From contig VBIW01000035.1 in assembly GCA_005880915.1 (NCBI GenBank), forward strand, positions 353,728-417,727: a DNA stretch of 64,000 nt, in the 5' to 3' direction. This stretch comes from Chloroflexota bacterium. GTDB taxonomy: Bacteria; Chloroflexota; Dormibacteria; Dormibacterales; Dormibacteraceae. Position numbers and translations under genes: made by a program. The notes below the pieces were generated by a model. The model was not told the DNA's origin and did no database searches. It saw only the letters and a program-made list of their open reading frames with translations. This document shows positions 46,755 through 55,396 of this stretch, one piece after another. Within the stretch, counting starts at the first letter, position 1. Each line of letters starts with the position of its first letter.

Positions 46755-49345
46755 GGCGAGCCGTTGCGCTGAGCGATCACCCGCTTGAGCAGACCGACGA
46801 TGTCTGTGGTTGCGACGTTGCCGCGAGTAAGGATCTGAGACACCCGTCCGTTGAGGAGACGTTTGTCAGCGTCTGTGAGTGTCATCGCGGTGACGACCAT
46901 GATTGGAGTGTCGCGGGTTCTCTCGTCGGCGCGCAGTGCCTCGACCACGTCGAAACCCGTGACATCCGGCATCATCAGGTCGAGCAGCACGCAGTCTGGC
47001 TGCATGGTCTTCGCGAGCTCGATCGCCTGGCGGCCGCCAGAGGCAGGGAGCACCGAGAAGCCGGCCGGCTCGAGCGCCTGGGTCAGCCACATGCGGTTGG
47101 TGGCATCATCGTCCACCACCAGCACCCGGACCTCGTCCTTGCCCGAGTGGCGCTTGAAGTCGAAGCGGTTCAGCCGCTTGATCAGGGCTCCCGTGTCCAC
47201 GGGTTTGACGAAATAGTCGAGCGCGCCGAGGGCAAGGCCGAGCTCCGGGTTGTCGACCACGCTCACCACGACGATAGGTATGCCGCTGGTCGTTTCGTCG
47301 CTCTTCAGGCGCGTCATGATCTCCCAGCCGTCGACCTCGGGCAGGATGATGTCGAGAGTGATAGCCGCTGGCTGCAGCTCGCGAGCCCGTGCGAGCGCCT
47401 CGTTACCGGTCCGCGCCACCTCGGTCCTGTAACCGGCGGCCGAGAGCTGGCGTGTCAGGAGCTCGGCCGCGGCCGGGTCGTCTTCCACCACCAGGACCAC
47501 CGGCCCAGACCCGTTCTTCGCGACCGCCTCCACCATCTCGGTCGCGGGCATAACCCCCGCCCGAACTGGCAGGCTGAGCGTGAACACGCTGCCCTTGTTG
47601 AGGCGGCTTGACACGCGAACGTCGCCACCATGGAGGAGCGCGAATCGCTTGGTCAGCGCGAGTCCGAGACCGGTGCCCTCGTGCTTGCGCCCTGGTCCGA
47701 AGTCCACCTGGTGGAACTCGCGGAAGATCGACTTCAGATCGGATTCCGAGATGCCGATGCCGGTGTCGGTCACCGTGATCTCGATCGTGTCTTTGATGCG
47801 CCGGGCCCCGATCGTCACCGATCCGCCTTCGGGTGTGAACTTGATTGCGTTCGAAACCAGGTTGAGGAGCATCTGCTTGACCTTGCCGGCGTCGCCGAGC
47901 ATGTCGCCCGCACCTGTGGCGGTTGAAGTCAGGGCGATGCTCTTCTTCGTCACGAGCGGCTCGACGGTCTTGATGACCTGGTCGACCGAATCGGCCACCG
48001 ACAAAGTCTGTAGGCGCAGCTCCATCTGTCCCGCCTCCACCTTGGACAGGTCGAGGATGTCATTGATCAGGCCGAGGAGGTGTCTGCCGCTGGTCAGGAT
48101 CTGGCTCAGGAAACGCTTTCGCGTGGCCTCGTCGAACTGGCCGTTTTGCGCGTCGGTCAGCAGCTCAGAGAAGCCGATGATCGCGTTGAGCGGCGTACGG
48201 AGCTCGTGGCTCATGTTGGCGAGAAACACGCTCTTGTGACGGTTGGCGTCCTCGAGCGCGGCATTGCTCTGCTCGAGCTGGGTGATCAGGTGACGGCGGT
48301 CCAGCGCGGTCACGAACGCGCTCATGAGCTGCTGCATACGCGTTATCTCGTCGCCACCGAATCCAGGTGTGAAAGGTCCAGCCAGCACGACCAGAGTCCC
48401 AGACGTCGTCAGGCCATTTACAGGCACTGACATTGCGATCGCCTCGACACCCTCGAGCGTGACCCGCCGCACTCCTTCGCGCAGGCTCGGCAGGTCTGCC
48501 GTCAGCTCGGCGACCGCCGCCAGGTCGAGGCCATGGCTCGACGTGGCTTTGCCGTCGCCGTCGAACAGGGCGCCCGACGCGCCACCGGCCAGGCGCAGCG
48601 CCCACCCGAGCGCGCGATTCGCCAGGGCGTCGCGGTCATCGCTGACGAGAAGGTCTTCCATGAAGGCACGCAGGCCTTCTTCCTCTCCGGCGCGCCACTG
48701 CCGGCGCAACCACGAAGGTGGGGCGAAGCTTGCGTAGAGGAGGGGGATGATGGCCAGCGCGACCAGCTCCGTGATGACCTGGATCACCGGCTGACGGATG
48801 AGCAAGCCGGCGGAGACTGCAAATAGGAGCAGAGCCACCAACCCGCCGAACCCGAGGCTCAAGGAGCGAAGGCGCCACGCCTGTACCGCAGGCAGGCCGC
48901 GGGCCGCCAGCCAGAATCGGACGATAGGTTCGACAACGCACGCGCACCACACCAGCACCAAGAGCACGGCGACGAGGAGCAGCAGAGTCCGGTTCAGTGA
49001 CAGAACAATGGCGGCGACTAGGAGGACGCTGACAGCCGCCAGCGACGCGATCGCGACGGCATGCCAGCGCCGGGGGATGGGGATGACAGAGTTGCGGTAG
49101 AGGAGGAGGGCGTAGGCGGTGCCCATGAATCCGAGCAGCTCGATTACACCCAGGAAGGGCAGCATGATCGGGATGTACGCCTGCAGCCGGCCGAGGCCCG
49201 ACACCACCGCCAGCAAGATGATGGCGAGGGCAAGAAACCCCATCGAGCGGTCTCGCCGCCGGACCCACGTGATCGCGGTCACGACGCCGAGCGCCACAAA
49301 CGCGACCGCGACTGTGTTCTCAAGGAACGAAACCAGGGCTTGCAT
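46751..49345 (-). CDS. Multi-TM hybrid sensor histidine kinase with two C-terminal REC domains
   Basis: N-terminal hydrophobic helices, HisKA FLANMSHELRTPLNAIIGFSELL, HATPase motifs, REC1 (VVEDDPAAAELL...LDIILPEVDG), REC2 (VVDDDATNRMWL...LLDLMMPDVTG). Confidence 0.95.
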   Translation of the reverse strand: MQALVSFLENTVAVAFVALGVVTAITWVRRRDRSMGFLALAIILLAVVSGLGRLQAYIPIMLPFLGVIELLGFMGTAYALLLYRNSVIPIPRRWHAVAIASLAAVSVLLVAAIVLSLNRTLLLLVAVLLVLVWCACVVEPIVRFWLAARGLPAVQAWRLRSLSLGFGGLVALLLFAVSAGLLIRQPVIQVITELVALAIIPLLYASFAPPSWLRRQWRAGEEEGLRAFMEDLLVSDDRDALANRALGWALRLAGGASGALFDGDGKATSSHGLDLAAVAELTADLPSLREGVRRVTLEGVEAIAMSVPVNGLTTSGTLVVLAGPFTPGFGGDEITRMQQLMSAFVTALDRRHLITQLEQSNAALEDANRHKSVFLANMSHELRTPLNAIIGFSELLTDAQNGQFDEATRKRFLSQILTSGRHLLGLINDILDLSKVEAGQMELRLQTLSVADSVDQVIKTVEPLVTKKSIALTSTATGAGDMLGDAGKVKQMLLNLVSNAIKFTPEGGSVTIGARRIKDTIEITVTDTGIGISESDLKSIFREFHQVDFGPGRKHEGTGLGLALTKRFALLHGGDVRVSSRLNKGSVFTLSLPVRAGVMPATEMVEAVAKNGSGPVVLVVEDDPAAAELLTRQLSAAGYRTEVARTGNEALARARELQPAAITLDIILPEVDGWEIMTRLKSDETTSGIPIVVVSVVDNPELGLALGALDYFVKPVDTGALIKRLNRFDFKRHSGKDEVRVLVVDDDATNRMWLTQALEPAGFSVLPASGGRQAIELAKTMQPDCVLLDLMMPDVTGFDVVEALRADERTRDTPIMVVTAMTLTDADKRLLNGRVSQILTRGNVATTDIVGLLKRVIAQRNGSP

Positions 49346-49350
49346 CGCGA

Positions 49351-51189
49351 TCAGGCGGCCCCCTGGCTCCCAAGAGTCTGGATCTCGGCATTGAAGAGAT
49401 CGACCACTTCAGGGTCCCACTGGCGGCTCGCGCCGCTGCGGAGGATAGCCAGTGCCTCCTCCGGCGCCTTACGCGATCGGTAGGGCCGGTCATTCACCAG
49501 GGCGTCGAAGGCGTCGCAGACGGCGACGATCCGCGCCAAGCGCGGGATGCTCGAGCCGGCGAGACGATCTGGATATCCGGTGCCGTCGTACCGCTCGTGG
49601 TGGTTGCGGATGATCGGCAGCAGGCCGGCGCTCGACCGCAGGGGCGCCACGATCGTCTCTCCGATGACCGGGTGCTGGCGCATCGTCGCCAGCTCGGTCG
49701 CGTTGAGCGGTCCCGGCTTGAGCAGGATCGCGTCGGGGACACCGATCTTGCCGATATCGTGGATGAGGCCACCGCGATAAAGCGCGTCCAGGTCTGACGA
49801 CCCAAGGCCCATCCGGCATCCGATCCTGCGCGCCGTCTCGGCCACCCTGTGGGTATGGGCTTCGGTGAAGGGGTCCTTCGCCTCTACGGCAGCGGCCAGC
49901 GCGAAGATGACCTGCTCGGCACTGTCGAGCGAGTCGTACACGCCCTTCAGTCGCAGCGCTGAGCTGACTCGAGCGACCAGTTCGATGCGGTCGACCGGCT
50001 TCGTCATGTAATCGTCCGCGCCAGCCTCCAGCGCCCGCACCCTGTCGGCCGTGCGATCGAGGGAGGTGATCATCACGACCGGCAGGAGACGGGAACGCGG
50101 GCTGGCCTTGATGCGCCGGCAGACCTCGTAGCCGTCGATGCCGGGCATCTGGACATCGAGCAGCACAAGGTCCGGCGGCGCCGCCTGAATCGCTTGAAGC
50201 GCCGAAGGACCGTCCGCGGCAGTCCGCACGTGGCAATCGACGTCGGCCAGGCAGGCCTCGATGAGCTCTCGGTTCGCGGCGCCGTCGTCGACGACCAGCA
50301 CGATGGGCGTGCGTTCCGGATGGGCGAGGCGGCGAGTCGCCGGCGAGCCCGACGCCTCCTCGAGCCCGCTCGGCCACGCGGCCGGCTTGAGCGCGGCGAC
50401 GAAGTCAGCGGCGGCTCCATAGCGCTCCTCTGGCCGTTTGGCGAGCGCGCGGCGCAAGACGTCTTCGACGTGGGCGGAGAGCTCGCCCTTCAGCTCGCGG
50501 GTGGTTGGCATGGGCTTGGTGACGTGGGAGAGGAGGGTGGCCGCCGGCGTCGATGCCTCGAAGGGCACGCGTCCAGTCAGCATCTCGTACGCCACGACCG
50601 CCAGCGAGTAGAGGTCGGAAGCGGTCCCCAGCGGCTCATCCGCCGCCTGCTCGGGCGACATGTACTCGGGCGTGCCCATGACGGTCCCGGAACCAGTCAA
50701 GCGGCGGACCGACCCCAGCATCTTGGACAGGCCGAAGTCACCCAGGGCAGGAGTCCCATCGGAATGGAGGAGGATGTTCGACGGCTTGATGTCGCGGTGG
50801 AGCACTCCGTGCGCGTGGGCGTGGTCCAGGGCTCCCGCGACCTGCTGGAGCAGCCGGACGACCTCTTTCAGATCCATCGGGCGGCCGACCCTGTCGGCAA
50901 GCGTTCCGCCCTCGACCAGCTCGAGTACGAGATATGCGGTGCCGTCCTCGTAGCCGAAATCGAAGACCTCGACTATGTTCGGGTGCTTCAGGCGCGCCAC
51001 CGAGCGCGCCTCCTGCTGGAAGCGCTCGCAGTATTCGGGGTCTTCGGCCAGCATGTCCGGGAGGACCTTGATGGCCACGTAGCGGTCCAGGGCGGCGTGG
51101 TATGCGCGGTAGACGGTGGCCATGCCGCCCCGGCCCACCCGCTCCATGACCCGGTACGGGCCGAGCGTCACGCCTTCCCGGACGATCAT
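49351..51189 (-). CDS. Ser/Thr protein kinase - REC - HD-GYP fusion protein
   Basis: Kinase: GRGGMATVYRA, VAIKVL, HRDIKPSNILL, DFGLSK, TPEYMSPEQ. REC: VLVVDDGAANREL, LVLLDVQMPGIDGYEV, YMTKPVD. HD-GYP: GGLIHDIGKIGVPD, HHERYDGTGYPDRLAG. Confidence 0.96.
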   Translation of the reverse strand: MIVREGVTLGPYRVMERVGRGGMATVYRAYHAALDRYVAIKVLPDMLAEDPEYCERFQQEARSVARLKHPNIVEVFDFGYEDGTAYLVLELVEGGTLADRVGRPMDLKEVVRLLQQVAGALDHAHAHGVLHRDIKPSNILLHSDGTPALGDFGLSKMLGSVRRLTGSGTVMGTPEYMSPEQAADEPLGTASDLYSLAVVAYEMLTGRVPFEASTPAATLLSHVTKPMPTTRELKGELSAHVEDVLRRALAKRPEERYGAAADFVAALKPAAWPSGLEEASGSPATRRLAHPERTPIVLVVDDGAANRELIEACLADVDCHVRTAADGPSALQAIQAAPPDLVLLDVQMPGIDGYEVCRRIKASPRSRLLPVVMITSLDRTADRVRALEAGADDYMTKPVDRIELVARVSSALRLKGVYDSLDSAEQVIFALAAAVEAKDPFTEAHTHRVAETARRIGCRMGLGSSDLDALYRGGLIHDIGKIGVPDAILLKPGPLNATELATMRQHPVIGETIVAPLRSSAGLLPIIRNHHERYDGTGYPDRLAGSSIPRLARIVAVCDAFDALVNDRPYRSRKAPEEALAILRSGASRQWDPEVVDLFNAEIQTLGSQGAA

Positions 51190-51368
51190 CTGATCAGCCC
51201 GAAGAGGATGAGGAGGCCCACCGCCGGCGGCAGAGCCGTCAGTCCAAGGGATGCCAGGAGGACGGCCAGGACCGTCAGGCGCCCCGGCGAACCTTCCTCC
51301 GCCTCCGACCCTTCTTCAGCTACCCACCTGGTGACTAGTTCCACGTTAAGCAAGACGCTCCATCCCAC
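51186..51368 (-). CDS. Small single-pass membrane protein (60 aa)
   Basis: Hydrophobic C-terminus LTVLAVLLASLGLTALPPAVGLLILFGLIR; 4-nt overlap with the kinase fusion gene. Confidence 0.5.
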   Translation of the reverse strand: MGWSVLLNVELVTRWVAEEGSEAEEGSPGRLTVLAVLLASLGLTALPPAVGLLILFGLIR

Positions 51369-51420
51369 GTTCAGATTAGGAAGTGATTGCTTAGTGGACC
51401 ACTCTCCGTTGAGCTAATTC

Positions 51421-51438
51421 ACTACCCAGGTGGGTAGT
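51421..51438. promoter_or_regulatory. Palindromic element in the intergenic region upstream of the signalling operon
   Basis: ACTACCCaggtGGGTAGT (7-bp arms); inverted 12-nt copy CTACCCACCTGG at 51320-51331. Confidence 0.4.
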
Positions 51439-51455
51439 TGTGTTAATCCACTTGC

Positions 51456-53075
51456 CTAAAGCCAGCCTTCCTTGGCAGCGAGGTGGGCCAGCTCCGTCCG
51501 GTTGGAGACGCCTGTTTTCTGCAGGATCTGCCGCATGTGGAACTTGACGGTGTTCTGGCTCAGGTGCACTTGCGCGGCGATCTCCCGGTTGGTCAGGCCC
51601 TGCACCGCCAGGCGAAGGATCTCGGTTTCGACGCGGCTCATCGGGGGGGCGGTCGATCCGGCCCTGACTGCAGCCCCGCTGCCCCGGGGGCGAGTCAGCC
51701 GTTCCTGCATCGTGGCGCTGTCGATTGCCACCGACGCGACGCTGCCCAGGGCGTCAAGAAAAGAGACCCATTCCTGGTCGGGAACCAGGGCCGAGCGGTG
51801 GAAGACCTCGAGGGCTCCCAAAAGCCTGCCCCGGCTGATCAGCGGCACAGCGCCGTACGCCTTGAAGCCCTCGCGCGCGAAGAGCGACCGGCGACGAAAT
51901 TGGGAGAAGGCGCTGAGAGCGGTCACCGTCTCGATCCGCCTTGTGCTGAGTACCTTGCCGGGCACTCCTTCGTCCGCAGGCAGCCGGTATTCCGGAACCG
52001 CGGTGGCGAGAAATCCGGTGCTCGCCGATAGCGCAAGGGTGTTGTCGTTTTCGTCGAGGAGGAGGATGTCCGCGGCGTCAACCTTCAGCTGGGTCGTGAC
52101 GTGGTCGAGGATGACCTTCAGGGTCAGCCTCAAGTCGCCGCTCACGCTGATCGCGAGGCTGACGCTCTGCAGCGCGGCAAGCCGCTCGAGCCGTTTGACC
52201 GCGTCCTCGTAAAGCTGGGCGTTCTCCACGGCAACCGCTGTCCGGTCGGCGATCGCCTGCATCCAGATCGTGTCTTTCTGCGTGATCGGGTTGGAGCTGC
52301 TCGGCTCGAACAATCCGAGCGTGCCGATCGTGGCGCCTCGGGTCCGCATCGGCACAACGACGATGCCCATGTGGGCCGCCGGCGACCTCCAGGGGTGGTC
52401 GGTCAGATAGCGCCGAACGTCATCGTTCAGGTAGCCCATCAAATCCTTCACCGTGATATCGGCGATGACCAGCGGCTGGCCTGACTCGATGACGCGAGAC
52501 GAGATCGGTGTCGAGTCGGAGGTTCCCGCGAGCCGCATTGCCTCCATGTAATCGGCCGCAAAGTCGGGGTCGCCGTTGTCGCCGTTGGTGACCACGAACT
52601 GAATGTCAGATGGATCCTTGCCGATCAGCGAGGCTACCCAGATGCCTGGCCGAAGCTTGTTGAGCGCCTCCGTGACGGTGGACAGGATCGCCGTCGGCTC
52701 CAGGCGGGCCTGGGCAAGGTGACCGGTCACCTCGTCCACGATGTGGTCGCCCGCCGAGCGGGTGGTGGCGCGACTGTGCGCGATCAAATGCGTCACGTCC
52801 GCCAGGGTCGCGACGACACCGCCGGTTGGGTGATCGTCGACCACCTCCGGCACCGCATCGACCTGGATCCATATGTCCGCGCCCCCGGGGCGCCGCGCCC
52901 TGACGAGGACGCCTCGGACCGCCTGCCGCGACCGCAAGGCGGCGATGACCGGGTGCACCGCAAGCGGCCCTTCCTCAGATTCGATCACCAACCAGCCAGA
53001 GTCCTCGGCGTTGGTCCCCACCAGGTCTTCTTCACGCAGGCCAAGAAGGACGCATGCGGCTGTGTTGGCGTCCAC
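51456..53075 (-). CDS. PAS-GAF-GAF-LuxR transcriptional regulator
   Basis: Two GAF-like regions and C-terminal HTH ETEILRLAVQGLTNREIAAQVHLSQNTVKFHMRQILQKTGVSNRTEL; coding similarity to PAS extends upstream of the GTG used. Confidence 0.9.
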   Translation of the reverse strand: MDANTAACVLLGLREEDLVGTNAEDSGWLVIESEEGPLAVHPVIAALRSRQAVRGVLVRARRPGGADIWIQVDAVPEVVDDHPTGGVVATLADVTHLIAHSRATTRSAGDHIVDEVTGHLAQARLEPTAILSTVTEALNKLRPGIWVASLIGKDPSDIQFVVTNGDNGDPDFAADYMEAMRLAGTSDSTPISSRVIESGQPLVIADITVKDLMGYLNDDVRRYLTDHPWRSPAAHMGIVVVPMRTRGATIGTLGLFEPSSSNPITQKDTIWMQAIADRTAVAVENAQLYEDAVKRLERLAALQSVSLAISVSGDLRLTLKVILDHVTTQLKVDAADILLLDENDNTLALSASTGFLATAVPEYRLPADEGVPGKVLSTRRIETVTALSAFSQFRRRSLFAREGFKAYGAVPLISRGRLLGALEVFHRSALVPDQEWVSFLDALGSVASVAIDSATMQERLTRPRGSGAAVRAGSTAPPMSRVETEILRLAVQGLTNREIAAQVHLSQNTVKFHMRQILQKTGVSNRTELAHLAAKEGWL

Positions 53076-53203
53076 AACCAGGCCGCCCGAGTCGTAGACG
53101 ACGACCGCCGTGGGCAGCCTGTTAAGTGTCAGATATGCCGCCAGAATGTCGGCATTATCCCGCGGGTGCCGAAAGCTTCCATGAGTTAGCTCACGCTTAA
53201 GGG

Positions 53204-53482
53204 TTGATGGTCAACGTCCTGGTGCGGCACAGGGAAGGCGGCTGGCGCTGCGAGGTCGCCGTCGAGCACGGCGGCGAACGCTCGCAGCACGTCGTGACCG
53301 TGTCCGTCGCTGACGCGTTGCGATGGGGTGGCGGGGACCAGCCGGCCGAGGTTGAGGACCTGGTCCGGCGCAGCTTCGACTTCCTGCTCGAGCGGGAGCC
53401 GCCCGGCTCGATCCTGCGCGAGTTCGACCTTTCGGTGATCCAGCGCTATTTCCCGGAGTACGACCAGCAGTTCACACGGTGA
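53204..53482 (+). CDS. Conserved-looking small hypothetical protein (92 aa)
   Basis: Intact ORF with no overlapping better candidate. Confidence 0.6.
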   Translation: MMVNVLVRHREGGWRCEVAVEHGGERSQHVVTVSVADALRWGGGDQPAEVEDLVRRSFDFLLEREPPGSILREFDLSVIQRYFPEYDQQFTR

Positions 53483-53497
53483 CCGCGCTTCAAACCA

Positions 53498-53512
53498 CCG
53501 TCACATTGACGG
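53498..53512. promoter_or_regulatory. Candidate response-regulator binding site
   Basis: CCGTCAcatTGACGG palindrome immediately upstream of the response regulator gene. Confidence 0.4.
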
Positions 53513-53531
53513 CCTAGGTTTGACATCTAGG

Positions 53532-54236
53532 ATGGATTCGGACATGGCAGCGCCGATCCTGGTCGTCGACGACGACCCAAAGATCGTGTCCCTCGTCAAG
53601 ACCTACCTCGAGCGGGAAGGCCTTCGGGTCATCACTGCGCCGGATGGTCAGGCTGCGCTGCGCGCGTTCAGCGAGCTTCACCCAGGGCTCATCGTGCTGG
53701 ACCTCATGCTGCCCGAGCTCGACGGTCTGGCTCTGATGCGGCTCATCCGCGAGCGGTCGGACGTGCCGATCGTGATGCTCTCAGCGCGCGCGAACGTCGA
53801 AGACCGGGTGTATGGCATCCACGAGGGAGCTGACGATTACCTGGCCAAGCCTTTCTCACCGGCCGAGCTGGTCGTTCGGGTCAAGGCCGTGCTCCGACGC
53901 GCGAGGGATGCGAACGGTTCCGGTACTCGCCACGGAGTCCTGGAGCACGGCGACCTGACGATCGACCTCGACCGCATCGAGGTGCGGCGGGCAGACAAGG
54001 TCATGTCGCTGACCCCCGCAGAGTTTCGCCTCCTCGTCGCCCTGGTGGAGGCCCACGGCCGCGTTCTGACACGCCAGGCCTTGCTCGACTCTCTGTACGG
54101 ACCATCGCAGGGTGATGCGCTCGAACGCACCGTCGACGTGCACATTGGACGGTTGCGAGACAAGCTCGGCGAAGAGGTCGGCACGCCGCGTTACATCGTG
54201 ACTGTTCGTGGCGTGGGCTATCGCGCGGTGGCGTAG
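53532..54236 (+). CDS. OmpR/PhoB-family response regulator
   Basis: ILVVDDDPKIVSLVKTYL, IVLDLMLPELDG, YLAKPFSPAELVVRVKAVLRR, winged helix RTVDVHIGRLRDKLGE...YIVTVRGVGYRAV. Confidence 0.95.
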   Translation: MDSDMAAPILVVDDDPKIVSLVKTYLEREGLRVITAPDGQAALRAFSELHPGLIVLDLMLPELDGLALMRLIRERSDVPIVMLSARANVEDRVYGIHEGADDYLAKPFSPAELVVRVKAVLRRARDANGSGTRHGVLEHGDLTIDLDRIEVRRADKVMSLTPAEFRLLVALVEAHGRVLTRQALLDSLYGPSQGDALERTVDVHIGRLRDKLGEEVGTPRYIVTVRGVGYRAVA

Positions 54237-55312
54237 TGCGACGGCTGCGGAGTCTTGCGACAGGAATCACGGTGGTCTCGGTGCTGGTTGCGCTCATCGC
54301 CATCGCGGTCATCGTCGTCGGCGTGCTGGTGGTCGCGCAGTCAACCTTCGATCGCTTGATGATCCAGGCCGGGACGCCGGCCGCCGAAGCCCAGGCGATG
54401 TTCGACCACGGTGTCGAAGCCAGCTTCGTGGTCGCGGTTCTCATAGCCATCCCGATCAGCGCGGGCCTGGCCGTGATCCTCGCTGCGCGCCTGGCCCGAC
54501 CGCTGCGGCGCATGGCGTGGGCAGCGGAGCGAATCGCCGGCGGCGACTATCAGGCGCGCGTGCCGCGAGGTGGCCCTGCGGAGCTCGCATCCCTGGCCGA
54601 TTCGTTCAACCAGATGGCGCACAGCCTCTCGGAGCAAGAACGCGAGCGACGCGACTTCATCGCCAACGCGGCGCACGAGCTCCGGACGCCGCTCACCAAC
54701 CTCCAGGGCTACCTCGAGGCACTTCGCGACGGCGTGATCGCGCCGACGCCAGAACAGTTCAGGTCGCTGCACGAGGAAGCGGAGAGGCTGGTTCGCCTGT
54801 CCCGCTCTCTCGACGCGCTTGCCGACAACGAGCGCCCTGACCGAATGGCTGCGCGTCAAGACGTGGATCTCGCGCAGGCCGTGCGCTCCGCGTACGAGTT
54901 CGCCCGCCCGGCGTTTGAAGCCAAAGACATCGAGGTCGAGCTCGCCATTCCAAACGGGCTGATCGCGCGCGCAGAGCCGGATGGCCTCGCGCAGGTGCTG
55001 GCCAACCTGCTGCAGAACGCGTCGCGATACACGCCGCGTGGCGGCCGCGCCTCGATTCGCGCGGAGGACATGCACTCGAAGGTTCTGATCTCGATCACCA
55101 ACACCGGCGACGGCATACCGGCCGGTGACCTGCCCCACGTCTTCGAGCGGTTCTACCGCGTTGAGAAGTCCCGCGACGCAGCGCGGGGAGGGGCGGGAAT
55201 CGGCCTCGCCATCGTCAAGCAGCTCGTCGAGGCTTCAGGGGGTCGGGTCGGCGCCGATTCCAACGCTCAACTCACACGCTTCTGGTTCAGCTTGCCCGCC
55301 ACGCTGATGTGA
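54236..55312 (+). CDS. Sensor histidine kinase with HAMP domain
   Basis: HAMP, RRDFIANAAHELRTPLTNLQGYLEAL, ANLLQNASRYTPRGG, GGAGIGLAIVKQLVEASGG. Confidence 0.95.
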   Translation: MRRLRSLATGITVVSVLVALIAIAVIVVGVLVVAQSTFDRLMIQAGTPAAEAQAMFDHGVEASFVVAVLIAIPISAGLAVILAARLARPLRRMAWAAERIAGGDYQARVPRGGPAELASLADSFNQMAHSLSEQERERRDFIANAAHELRTPLTNLQGYLEALRDGVIAPTPEQFRSLHEEAERLVRLSRSLDALADNERPDRMAARQDVDLAQAVRSAYEFARPAFEAKDIEVELAIPNGLIARAEPDGLAQVLANLLQNASRYTPRGGRASIRAEDMHSKVLISITNTGDGIPAGDLPHVFERFYRVEKSRDAARGGAGIGLAIVKQLVEASGGRVGADSNAQLTRFWFSLPATLM

Positions 55313-55396
55313 CGGATCTGTAACCGGCCGTCACGGGCTCTAAACAGGCGCCCGTCAGCCTCATCTGCGAACCGACATTTCGCAAGGAGGCAATGC

